This document shows, one piece after another, positions 17,605 through 25,791 of a DNA stretch of 64,000 nucleotides. The notes below the pieces were generated by a model that was given only the letters and a program-made list of their open reading frames with translations, made no database searches and had not been told where the DNA came from. The DNA is taken from the NCBI RefSeq assembly GCF_000023945.1, contig NC_013158.1:2852001-2916000 (forward strand), read 5' to 3'. How positions within the stretch are numbered: position 1 is the stretch's first letter; each line of letters opens with the position of its first letter. Both the position numbers and the translations under genes were made by a program. This DNA comes from Halorhabdus utahensis DSM 12940 (GTDB taxonomy: Archaea; Halobacteriota; Halobacteria; Halobacteriales; Haloarculaceae).

Positions 17605-17750
17605 CGCCCGGGATATCGCGCGACACTGTCGAATGACGCCCGAGATACTCGCGGTGCGAACCCGGTCGCTCGTGCCGCGTGATACCACGGAAACCGGCGT
17701 GAGTGCCGGAAGCGCCGTCGTTTTACGGACTGATCCGCTATCGGCTTTCA

Positions 17751-18800
17751 ATGAGTCAGGAGAGCGAGCGTTCCCCCGGCGATCTGACTGCGACGGGGAT
17801 GGCGCTCAGACACGACCGCGAGTGGGACTACGAACTCGACCGGATCAGCGAGGCCGTCGAGGAGCGAAACGCCAACAGCGTCGGCTTGCAGTTCCCCGAG
17901 GGACTCAAGCGCCGCGGCCCCGCCGTGGCCGACGACCTCCGGCGGACCCTCCCGGATGACGTGACGGTCATGCTCTCGGGCGAACCCTGCTACGGGGCCT
18001 GTGATCTGGACACCGAACTGATGCGCCACAGTGAGGTGTTCGTCCACTTCGGGCACAGCCCGATGAACGAATCCGAACAGATAATCTACGTACCCCTGTT
18101 CTCGAACGTCGACGTCTTCCCGATCATGGAGGAGTCCCTCGCGGAGTTCGAGGACCCCGAGGAAGACGAGGACATCGGGCTGGTCACGACGGCCCAGCAC
18201 ATGAACAAGTTCGAGGAGATGCGCGAATTCCTCGAAGAACGGGGCTATACGGTCCACACCCGGCGTGGCGACGAGCGATTGACCCACGAGGGCCAGGTGC
18301 TCGGCTGTAACTACGCCTCGGCTGACGTCGAGGCCGACCAGATGCTCTACGTCGGCGGCGGGAAGTTCCACCCGCTGGGGCTCGCGATGGACCATCCCGA
18401 GAAACGCGTCGTCATCGCCGACCCCGTCAACAACGTGGTCGACATCGCGGACGCCGACGCGCTGATCAAACAGCGTTACGGCGCGATCCATCGCGCCATG
18501 GACGCCGAGACGTGGGGCATCATCTACTCGACGAAGATCGGCCAGGGCCGCCTCGAACGGGCTCGCCAAATCGTCGAGGACAACGACGACGCCTACCTGT
18601 TGACGATGAACAACGTCACGCCCCAGAAGCTCACTAACTTCGGGCTGGACGCCTACGTCAACACTGCTTGCCCGCGGATCACGACCGACGACGGCCCGCA
18701 GTTCAAACAGCCCATGCTGACGCCCGGCGAGTACGAGATCGCGATGGGTGAGAAACCGATGGACTCGCTCAGCTTCGACACGTTCCACGGCACCTGGTGA
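17751..18800 (+). CDS. dph2: Diphthamide biosynthesis enzyme Dph2
   Basis: A 349-residue radical SAM-like enzyme that transfers 3-amino-3-carboxypropyl from S-adenosylmethionine to a histidine of elongation factor aEF2, the first step of diphthamide. The three conserved cysteines that ligate the 4Fe-4S cluster are visible in GEPCYGACD, LGCNYASAD and NTACPRITTDD. Archaeal Dph2 works as a homodimer. The ATG at 17751 matches family N-termini; upstream in-frame codons lack support. Confidence 0.93.
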   Translation: MSQESERSPGDLTATGMALRHDREWDYELDRISEAVEERNANSVGLQFPEGLKRRGPAVADDLRRTLPDDVTVMLSGEPCYGACDLDTELMRHSEVFVHFGHSPMNESEQIIYVPLFSNVDVFPIMEESLAEFEDPEEDEDIGLVTTAQHMNKFEEMREFLEERGYTVHTRRGDERLTHEGQVLGCNYASADVEADQMLYVGGGKFHPLGLAMDHPEKRVVIADPVNNVVDIADADALIKQRYGAIHRAMDAETWGIIYSTKIGQGRLERARQIVEDNDDAYLLTMNNVTPQKLTNFGLDAYVNTACPRITTDDGPQFKQPMLTPGEYEIAMGEKPMDSLSFDTFHGTW

Positions 18801-18887
18801 GCCGGTCGGCGAGACGCTGCAGTCCTCTTCTCTGCGTGACCGGAGACACGTCGTGGAGTACTTCACGGGCCCGCCCGAACGAGGCCC

Positions 18888-19526
18888 ATGAAACGAACGC
18901 TCGAAGAACACGCCGCCCGGTTCGACGAGCAGGCCGACTCCTACGACGACGGCAACTCCCCCGAGTACCGGGCGTGTGCTAATCTGGTGATCGAACACGC
19001 CGATCCCGACGATGGCGATACCGTGCTCGACTTGGGGACGGGCACCGGCGCGATTGCCCTCGCACTGGCTCCAGCGGCCGGCCGCGTTATCGGCCGCGAT
19101 ATCAGCGAGGGAATGCGCGAGCGGGCCCGACAGAAGGCCGCCGATCGCGGTTTGGAAAACACCGAGTTCGGTGAGGGTCGCTTTCGCGAGCCCAACCTGC
19201 CCGAAGACGCCGACGTGGATGTCGTCGTCTCGAACTTCGCCCTGCACCACCTCAGCGACGCCGAGAAACGCGAGGCGATCGAGACCATCGCCGGTCTGGA
19301 CCCGGCGCGGTTCGTTCTCGGCGACGTGCTGTTCTTCGGGATGCCGGACCCCGACGAGCCGTTTTACTCGCCAGCAGTCGACGATCCGGCGACCGTCGGG
19401 ACGCTGGTCGACGCGTTCACTGATGTCGGGTTCGCCCTCACGGTTGTCGAGCGCGTCCACGACCAGGTCGGCGTGCTGGTCGGCGAGCGAGTGCCAACGG
19501 GGACAACTGGCGAGGGCGGCCAATGA
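18888..19526 (+). CDS. Class I SAM-dependent methyltransferase
   Basis: A 212-residue methyltransferase. Motif I is VLDLGTGTGAIALALAP (about 45-61), the acidic strand is IGRDIS, and motif IV reads DVVVSNFALHHLSDAEK. Type 11-like fold; substrate unknown. It begins the group methyltransferase-pop5-psmA and overlaps pop5 by ATGA, so it is co-translated with RNase P and proteasome genes, the arrangement commonly seen in haloarchaea. Confidence 0.88.
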   Translation: MKRTLEEHAARFDEQADSYDDGNSPEYRACANLVIEHADPDDGDTVLDLGTGTGAIALALAPAAGRVIGRDISEGMRERARQKAADRGLENTEFGEGRFREPNLPEDADVDVVVSNFALHHLSDAEKREAIETIAGLDPARFVLGDVLFFGMPDPDEPFYSPAVDDPATVGTLVDAFTDVGFALTVVERVHDQVGVLVGERVPTGTTGEGGQ

Positions 19527-20002
19527 AACACCTTCCGAAGCACTTCCGGCAGCGCTGGCGATATCTCGCAGTCGAACTCGAAACCTGGCCGGACGCCGAC
19601 TTCGACCGCGGGGATTTCCAGCGCCACCTCTGGTTTGCGGCCCAGAACCTGCTCGGAGATGTCGGCTCTGCGGCGGTCGATCTTTCGGTCGTCCGCTTCG
19701 AGCAAGCGGGGCCAACCGGCACAGCGATCATCCGAACACGCCGGGGGGAGGTCTCCCAAGCGCGGGCAGTTCTCGCCACGCTCGAATCCGTCGACGCCGA
19801 CCCAGTCGGCCTCCGTGTCCGAGGCGTCAGTGGCACCGTGCGTGCGTGTGAGGAAAAGTATTTAGGAGGGCGTCCGGAATCCACCGAGCACGACGACGTC
19901 GCCTTTGCGGGAACCGATCGACCTGCAGTGATCCGGGCTGGCCGGGTAGATGTACACGTCGACGACGGCTTCATCGGGGCGACGCAACGCGACCTCTCAT
20001 AA
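19523..20002 (+). CDS. rnp2: RNase P protein component 2 (Pop5)
   Basis: A 159-residue protein of the Pop5/Rpp14 family, which binds the catalytic domain of RNase P RNA for tRNA 5' maturation. The start MKHLPKHFRQRWRYLAVELE is characteristic, followed by the RNP-like beta-alpha fold and the VRGVSGTVRACEEKYLGG motif near 115-132. A C-terminal extension of about 30 residues follows. The stop is two bases before psmA. Confidence 0.88.
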   Translation: MKHLPKHFRQRWRYLAVELETWPDADFDRGDFQRHLWFAAQNLLGDVGSAAVDLSVVRFEQAGPTGTAIIRTRRGEVSQARAVLATLESVDADPVGLRVRGVSGTVRACEEKYLGGRPESTEHDDVAFAGTDRPAVIRAGRVDVHVDDGFIGATQRDLS

Positions 20003-20004
20003 CG

Positions 20005-20820
20005 ATGCAAGGACAAAATCAACAGCAGGCCTACGATCGTGGTATCACCATCTTCTCACCCGACGGCCGACTCTACCAGGTCGAGTACGCCCGGGAAGCG
20101 GTCAAACGCGGGACAGCGAGCATCGGTGTTCGAACTGCCGACGGCGTCGTCCTCGCGGTGGACAAGCGTATCCGCTCGCCGTTGATGGAGCGCGACTCCG
20201 TCGAGAAGATTCACAAGGCCGACGACCACATCGGCATCGCCAGCGCCGGCCATGTCGCCGACGCACGCCAACTCATTGATTTTTCGCGCCGGCAGGCACA
20301 GGTCAATCGCCTCCGATACGACGAGGCGATCGGCGTCGAGACGCTCACGAAGCAGGTCACCGATCACGTCCAGCAGTACACCCAGATCGGCGGCGCGCGC
20401 CCGTTCGGCGTCGCGCTGATGATCGCCGGCGTCAGCGACGGCGAGCCGTCTCTCTACGAGACCGACCCCTCGGGGACGCCCTACGAGTGGAAGGCACTCG
20501 CGATCGGTGCCGACCGGGGGGACATTCGGGAGTATCTCGAAGCCAACTACGACGAGGAGATGACCCTTGAGGCCGGCGTCGGGCTGGCACTGAAAGCGCT
20601 GGAATCAGTCGCCGAAGGCGGACTGACGCCTGAGGGTGTCGGAATCGCGACCATCCCCGTCGAGGACGCGGAGTTCCACGAACTCACTGACGCCGAGACG
20701 GAGGCGTACCTCAGCGATCTGGACTTGCTCGCTACAGACGAGGATGACGCGACCGCGGACGACGATACAGACACGACGGCAGACGAGGGCGACACTGACG
20801 ACGATTCGGTCGACGAGTAA
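20005..20820 (+). CDS. psmA: Proteasome alpha subunit
   Basis: A 271-residue outer-ring subunit of the 20S proteasome. The N-terminal helix that forms the gate reads QQQAYDRGITIFSPDGRLYQ VEYA and is followed by REAVKRGTASIGVRTADGVV. The fold runs to about 235. The last 40 residues are an extremely acidic Asp/Thr/Glu tail, as seen in haloarchaeal alpha subunits. It ends the pop5 operon. Confidence 0.97.
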   Translation: MQGQNQQQAYDRGITIFSPDGRLYQVEYAREAVKRGTASIGVRTADGVVLAVDKRIRSPLMERDSVEKIHKADDHIGIASAGHVADARQLIDFSRRQAQVNRLRYDEAIGVETLTKQVTDHVQQYTQIGGARPFGVALMIAGVSDGEPSLYETDPSGTPYEWKALAIGADRGDIREYLEANYDEEMTLEAGVGLALKALESVAEGGLTPEGVGIATIPVEDAEFHELTDAETEAYLSDLDLLATDEDDATADDDTDTTADEGDTDDDSVDE

Positions 20821-20900
20821 TCGACCGAGGGGAGTTTTGAATTCACGCGATCACGACGGACTCACGAAGCGGTGGGCCGAAGCGACGGTTCCCGCGGGAC

Positions 20901-23018
20901 TTACATGCTGTTGTCTTGGGCGACGAGCAGGTCGAACGGTGTGTCGGCTGGCTCGTCATCCGGTGTGAGGTAGCCAGCCGCGAAGGCCGTATACACCGTG
21001 CCGCCGTCGAGACTGACGTCGAAGTCGGCGGCGACGTCGCCGTCGTTAGTATCGGTATCGCCACGGATCTCGACCGTGTAGTCACCGGCTCCGACAGTCG
21101 TGTAGCCAGATCCCCCGAACGGCACGCCGTCGAACAGCACGACGTCGCCACCCGCTGCTGTCACGTCGACAGCGGGCGCATCCGGGGAGGCATGAACGAC
21201 CCTGAGGCGCGCCTCGTCGTCAGCAACGTCGGAGTTGTCGTCCTCCAGCACGAGCGGGGCGAACGGTTCGTCCGCATCCTCGCCGATCTCCCCTGTCGCA
21301 GCGACGGTGTAGTCAGTGTCCTCGGCAACGGTGACCGCCCCCGAGAAGACTTCGGTATCGGGGGAGCCAGCGGGCGTGATCGTCACGTCGTGTTCCTGAG
21401 CCGGGACCGACAGGTACGTGCTGACTGCCCCGAAGGGCACATCCCCAAGTGCGACGTCGCCGTTGAGGTAGACGTCGACGTTCGGCGCGTTCGGGGACAG
21501 GTGTGCGACGCGAAGTCGTCCCTCGGCTGGCGCAGGTTCCGGGGCGGCTCCCCGACCACTGGGCGTGGTGACGAGAAGGTTGAAAGGCGTCGCGGCTGGC
21601 TCGTCGTCGGGGGTGAGATAGCCCCCCGCGAAGGCCGTGTAGCTCTGTCCGCCCTCGAGAGTGACATCGAATTCAGCAGCGATGTCGCCGTCATTCCCGT
21701 CAGTATCGCCACGGATTTCGACGGTGTACTCGCCGGCATCGACGGTCGTGGTTCCGCCTGCGCCGAACGGGACACCGTCAAACAGCACAACGTCACCGTC
21801 GCCAGCAGTCACGTCGACGGCGGGTGCGTCCGGGGACGCGTGAACGACCGTGAGACGAGCCTCATCGTCGGCAACGTCGGAGGTGTCGTCTTCGAGTAGT
21901 AGCGGTGCGAACGGCTCGTCGGCGTCGTCGCCGACTTCACCCGTGGCGGCGACGGTGTAGGCGGTGTCGGCCGCGACGGTTACAGACCCGTTGAAGACTT
22001 CGGTGTCCGGCGACCCAGTCGGTGTGATCGTCACCGTATGCTCTGTAGCAGGCACAGAGAGATACTGGCTGACCGCCCCAAAGGGAACATCTTCGAGTGC
22101 GACTTCGTCGTTGAGGTAGACGTCGACATTGGGCGCGTTTGGCGACATATGTGCGACGCGAAGTTGCCCGTCGCCCGGCTCGGGTTCCGGGGCGGCACCG
22201 CGGCCACTGGGTGTGGTCACGAGGAGGTCGAAGGGCGTCATTGCGGGTTCGTCGTCGGGCGTGAGATAGCCCGCTGCGAACGCGGTGTACGTTTCGCCGC
22301 CTTCGAGCGTGACGTCGAAGTCGGCAGCGACATCGCCATCGTTTTCGTCCGTATCGCCACGGATCTCGACGGTGTACTCGCCAGCGCCGACGGTCGTGTA
22401 TCCGGACCCACCGAAGGACACACCGTCGAACAGCACGACGTCGCCGCCCGCAGCGGTTACGTCGACTGCGGGGGCGTCCGGCGACGCATGCACGACTCTG
22501 AGTCGTGCTTCGTCATCGCCGACTTCAGACGTATCGTCCTCCAGTACGAGCGGTGCGAACGGTTCGTCGGCGTCGTCGCCGACCTCGCCCGTCGCGGCGA
22601 CAGTATAGTCCGTCTCGGCTGCGACGGTCACGGAGCCGCTGAACACTTCCGTGTCCGGCGAGCCCGCCGGCGTGATCGTGACTGTATGATCCTGGGCGGG
22701 GACCGAGAGGTACTGGCTGACTGCGCCGAACGGGACGTCCTCGAGGACGGCTTCCCCGTTGAGGTAGATGTCGACGTTCGGCGCGTTCGGCGACATGTGG
22801 GCGACACGGAGTCGTCCCTCTCCCGGATCGGACGCCGTCATGTCCGGATCGGATTCGGTCATCCCCGAATCCGTCTCCGTTGGCTCGGGGCCGGCATCGG
22901 TCATTGCGTCGTCCATCGTCGTCTCGTCGTCCCCGTCGCTACAACCGGCGAGACCGACCGTCGTTGCCGCGCCCATGCTCAACAGGAGTCGTCGTCGTGT
23001 CTGCGTTCGATCCGTCAT
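20901..23018 (-). CDS. Tat lipoprotein with six DUF4397 domains
   Basis: A 705-residue surface lipoprotein. The signal has twin arginines (QTRRRLLLSMGAA) and the lipobox LAGC at about 21-24, then a Thr/Asp/Glu linker. The rest is three tandem copies of a pair: domain A starts RVAHMSPNAPNVD (or RVAHLSPNAPNVD), domain B starts RVVHASPDAPAVD, each DUF4397. Pairs are joined by TTPSGRGAAPEP linkers. The copies differ by few residues, so they arose by recent internal duplication. DUF4397 is a beta-sandwich found in secreted proteins; a ligand is not known. The ATG at 23018 fits the Tat signal. Confidence 0.86.
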   Translation of the reverse strand: MTDRTQTRRRLLLSMGAATTVGLAGCSDGDDETTMDDAMTDAGPEPTETDSGMTESDPDMTASDPGEGRLRVAHMSPNAPNVDIYLNGEAVLEDVPFGAVSQYLSVPAQDHTVTITPAGSPDTEVFSGSVTVAAETDYTVAATGEVGDDADEPFAPLVLEDDTSEVGDDEARLRVVHASPDAPAVDVTAAGGDVVLFDGVSFGGSGYTTVGAGEYTVEIRGDTDENDGDVAADFDVTLEGGETYTAFAAGYLTPDDEPAMTPFDLLVTTPSGRGAAPEPEPGDGQLRVAHMSPNAPNVDVYLNDEVALEDVPFGAVSQYLSVPATEHTVTITPTGSPDTEVFNGSVTVAADTAYTVAATGEVGDDADEPFAPLLLEDDTSDVADDEARLTVVHASPDAPAVDVTAGDGDVVLFDGVPFGAGGTTTVDAGEYTVEIRGDTDGNDGDIAAEFDVTLEGGQSYTAFAGGYLTPDDEPAATPFNLLVTTPSGRGAAPEPAPAEGRLRVAHLSPNAPNVDVYLNGDVALGDVPFGAVSTYLSVPAQEHDVTITPAGSPDTEVFSGAVTVAEDTDYTVAATGEIGEDADEPFAPLVLEDDNSDVADDEARLRVVHASPDAPAVDVTAAGGDVVLFDGVPFGGSGYTTVGAGDYTVEIRGDTDTNDGDVAADFDVSLDGGTVYTAFAAGYLTPDDEPADTPFDLLVAQDNSM

Positions 23019-23323
23019 GTGCGTCTCTGTCTGAGACTGACAGTACATTAACAATTTTCGTGATTTAGGCTCAATTTCGTCGAGAATCTCTCGAAATTCC
23101 GTTCGGTGGAGCCTCTCTGTGCCGAATTACTTTCGGGAGATTTGAGTCCAAGTTACCAAAATCCCTATTTCGCTGGTTCGGGTACATCGAGTAATGAGGA
23201 CAACGCACCGTCGGGCAACCACCGCCCTCTCAGGCGGAACAGCTCTGTGTTACCGCAATGTCGGGCGATCTGTGGGTGTGCGACCGGTGGATTATTCTAT
23301 CGTGGCGTCGAACCAACGGGCGT
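23019..23323. other. Divergent intergenic region
   Basis: About 305 bases between the DUF4397 lipoprotein and the winged-helix gene. The bases near 23040-23070 are AT-richer and likely hold the lipoprotein promoter. No gene or repeat is recognised. Confidence 0.35.
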
Positions 23324-23602
23324 ATGGAGGCGGTGCTCTGGCAGACGCTCGCAGGGACGCGCGGCGGCCCGAACAGAGTCCGTATCCTCAGCGCGCTCGA
23401 CGACCGGCCACGGAACGCAAACCGCCTCGCCGACGATCTCGACCTGGCCTACAACACGATCAGGCATCATCTCGACGTCCTGGAGGACAACGATATCGTC
23501 ACGAGTGCCGACGAGAGCTATGGGACGGTTTATCTGCCGAGCGAGCGAGCGCGACGACACTGGGAGACGATCGAGGACATCATTTCGCAGGTGGAACAAT
23601 GA
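23324..23602 (+). CDS. Winged-helix (ArsR-like) regulator
   Basis: A 92-residue DNA-binding protein: LAGTRGGPNRVRILSALDDRPRNANRLADDLDLAYNTIRHHLDVLEDNDIVTS is a complete winged helix. No metal-binding cysteines are seen. In haloarchaea such a gene is commonly followed by a small three-helix membrane protein, as here. The ATG at 23324 is chosen because the fold starts soon after; a frame upstream has no support. Confidence 0.75.
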   Translation: MEAVLWQTLAGTRGGPNRVRILSALDDRPRNANRLADDLDLAYNTIRHHLDVLEDNDIVTSADESYGTVYLPSERARRHWETIEDIISQVEQ

Positions 23603-23654
23603 ACCAACGACAGAGACACGGGAGCATGGCATGGCGACCGGGCGGAGGTGACAG

Positions 23655-23939
23655 ATGACGCTCGTACTCGACGTCGCACGGCTGGCAGCGGTGACAAACA
23701 TCATCCTGTTGAGCGCGCTGATCGCCGTGTGGGGCCAACTGTACCGCGAGATCAGATCCACGTTTACGCTCGGGTCGATCGTCTTCGCCGTGTTCTTGCT
23801 CGCCGAAAACGTTCTGGCGCTGTGGTATTACTTCAATCCGACGCCGGGATTGCCACCGTTCGCCGTCGAGATCATGATGGTCCTTCAGGTGCTGGAAGCC
23901 CTCGCCATCGCGACGCTGCTGTATATCACCTGGCAGTAA
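23655..23939 (+). CDS. Small three-helix membrane protein, DUF7521-like
   Basis: A 94-residue protein with three membrane helices (about 8-27, 39-59 and 69-92). It resembles the haloarchaeal family, DUF7521 as I remember it, that follows ArsR-type regulators. The function is not known. It is probably co-transcribed with the regulator 52 bases upstream and may be its sensing partner. Confidence 0.7.
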   Translation: MTLVLDVARLAAVTNIILLSALIAVWGQLYREIRSTFTLGSIVFAVFLLAENVLALWYYFNPTPGLPPFAVEIMMVLQVLEALAIATLLYITWQ

Positions 23940-24014
23940 GTTCGAGCGGTCGGCGTCTCTCAGCCGGCAGTGCGTTCGGAAACACCTTTTACCCGTCCCG
24001 AACAGGAGTAAGAT

Positions 24015-24740
24015 ATGATATCCCTTGACGAGGCTGTGACGGCCCGTCTGGAAACCCACGGCGAGCGCTTCGAGGTACTGGTCGATCCCGACGCGGCCCT
24101 GTCGATGAAGCGTGACGACTTCGACGGTGATCTCGAGGACGTCATCGCCGCCGAGGACGTCTTCGAGAACGCCTCGCGCGGTGACCGCCCGCCGGAGAAC
24201 GCCCTCGAAGAGGTTTTCGGGACGACCGAACCCTTAGAGATCATTCCAGAGGTCATCCAGGACGGGGAGATCCAGATCACCGCCGACCAGCGCCGGGAGA
24301 TGCAGGAGCGCAAACACCGCGAACTCGTCCAGCGCATCACCCGGAATGCGGTCAATCCCCAGATGGACGACGCGCCCCATCCCCCGGACCGGATCGAGTC
24401 GGCCCTGGAGGAAGCTGGATTCCAGATCGATCCAATGGAACCCGTCGAAACCCAGGTCGACGATGCACTCGATGCACTCAGACCGGTGATCCCCATTCGG
24501 TTCGACGAGGTGACTGTCGCGGTTCAGCTCCCCCCTGATTACGCGGGGAGCGGGCAGGCGAAGATCCGGGAGTTCGGCGATCTTGAGAGCGAGGAATGGC
24601 AAAGCGACGGCTCCTGGGTCGGCGTGTTGACGTTCCCAGCCGGACTCCAAAACGACTTTTTCGAACTCGCAAACGAGGTTTCCAGTGGTGAAGCCGAAAC
24701 TCGCATCATCAAGGACGAAGACGACATCAAAACCCGGTAG
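24015..24740 (+). CDS. Ribosome assembly factor SBDS
   Basis: A 241-residue protein of the Shwachman-Bodian-Diamond family, which helps release the anti-association factor aIF6 from the large subunit. Domain I (FYSH) includes RFEVLVDPDAALSMKRD and LEDVIAAEDVFENASRGD; domain II has ITADQRREMQERKHRELVQRITRNAVNPQ, and the C-terminal ferredoxin-like domain ends near FFELANEVSSGEAETRII. Full length. A TATA-like caccttttaccc is at about 23981-23992. Confidence 0.95.
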   Translation: MISLDEAVTARLETHGERFEVLVDPDAALSMKRDDFDGDLEDVIAAEDVFENASRGDRPPENALEEVFGTTEPLEIIPEVIQDGEIQITADQRREMQERKHRELVQRITRNAVNPQMDDAPHPPDRIESALEEAGFQIDPMEPVETQVDDALDALRPVIPIRFDEVTVAVQLPPDYAGSGQAKIREFGDLESEEWQSDGSWVGVLTFPAGLQNDFFELANEVSSGEAETRIIKDEDDIKTR

Positions 24741-24806
24741 CTATCTCTCGATTCGAGTTTCTGGCTTGCTCGATTCGATACCACCGCCCTCGAAAACGAC
24801 AGAGCG

Positions 24807-25649
24807 ATGAATTCCATCTTCCTCGATCGATATCGACGGTCCGAGTACACCGGTAGCAACCGGTGTCTGCCGTGTACGCTGGTCAACACTATCATCGCGG
24901 TCGTGATCGCCAATACGGCGTTCATCTGTCTGCTGCGTCTGAACTACCGTCCGGCTCACGCAGCCATCGCCGCGGTTGCGATGCTCGGGATTGCAGCCAT
25001 CCAGATCTGGCTTCGCGGCTACCTGATTCCGGGGACGCCACGGCTCACCAGACGGTACTTTCCTCCGTGGGTGCTCCGTGCGTTCGGCAAAGAGCCGTTT
25101 GTGATCGACGGCGGGCGCGCCGAAAGTGATCTCGATGTCGAACACCACCTCGAGGCGGCGAACGCGGTTACATCCGCGGATACCGCTGCGAACATCGAAC
25201 TCACGGACAGTTTCGCGGAGGCGTGGCGAAGCGCGATCGAAGACATCGCCTCCGTTGATTCGGCTGTCCGGGACGTCTTTGACGTCGACGGCGTGGTACA
25301 GGTGGACGATACCGACCGCTCTGTCAGGGTCTCACTCGATTCCCGTCCGTTCGGTCGGTGGGTCTCGCGGGCCGCGTTGCTCGCCGATCTCGGCGCTGGC
25401 CGGGTGTTCGCCGACCAGTATGACGCCTGGCCGGAAGCCTCGACGGCCGAGCGCGGGCAGCTCCTCGGCGGGTTGCGCCGACACATCGCGATCTGTCCCA
25501 TGTGTGCGGCCGAGACAACGTTCGATGCGGCGACGGTGACTGGCTGTTGTGGGGACGTCCGGGTTGGGATTGTCTCATGTGGGGATTGTGGCGTCCGGCT
25601 GTACGAAGTCCCGCTCGAGGGCGGGCCGACGACGGAAGGCTGGTCCTGA
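24807..25649 (+). CDS. Membrane protein with C-terminal zinc-ribbon
   Basis: A 280-residue protein not recognised by name. Two membrane helices lie at about 27-50 and 54-72, after a short N-terminus with CLPC. The middle is an acidic alpha/beta region, and the end has CPMC (232-235), then CCGD and CGDCG, forming a zinc ribbon. The two helices place the ribbon in the cytoplasm or in a membrane-tethered position. The gene stands between SBDS and aglB on the same strand. Confidence 0.6.
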   Translation: MNSIFLDRYRRSEYTGSNRCLPCTLVNTIIAVVIANTAFICLLRLNYRPAHAAIAAVAMLGIAAIQIWLRGYLIPGTPRLTRRYFPPWVLRAFGKEPFVIDGGRAESDLDVEHHLEAANAVTSADTAANIELTDSFAEAWRSAIEDIASVDSAVRDVFDVDGVVQVDDTDRSVRVSLDSRPFGRWVSRAALLADLGAGRVFADQYDAWPEASTAERGQLLGGLRRHIAICPMCAAETTFDAATVTGCCGDVRVGIVSCGDCGVRLYEVPLEGGPTTEGWS

Positions 25650-25758
25650 TCTGTCCAGCCACAGCGCGTACTGTCGATTTGTACTCGGTCGTGGCAGTGT
25701 CTGTCAACTCTCCGTGATCCGGTCTGCTTTGAGACCGTCGAGTCAAATCGTTCGTAAC

Positions 25759-25766
25759 TTCATAAG
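25759..25766 (+). promoter_or_regulatory. Probable TATA box of aglB
   Basis: TTCATAAG lies about 26-33 bases before the ATG at 25792, the distance of a haloarchaeal TATA box from a leaderless start. This decides for 25792 over the in-frame ATGs at 25771 and 25825. Confidence 0.5.
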
Positions 25767-25791
25767 GCTTATGCGCGCGTTGGCAGTTTCC

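Noticed and set aside
17748-19715. Long minus-strand frame opposite dph2 and the methyltransferase
   Set aside because: It runs across two real genes and their gap, with no domain; antisense shadow.
20901-23018. Repeated DNA as a mobile or CRISPR repeat
   Set aside because: Repeats are in frame and encode repeated protein domains.
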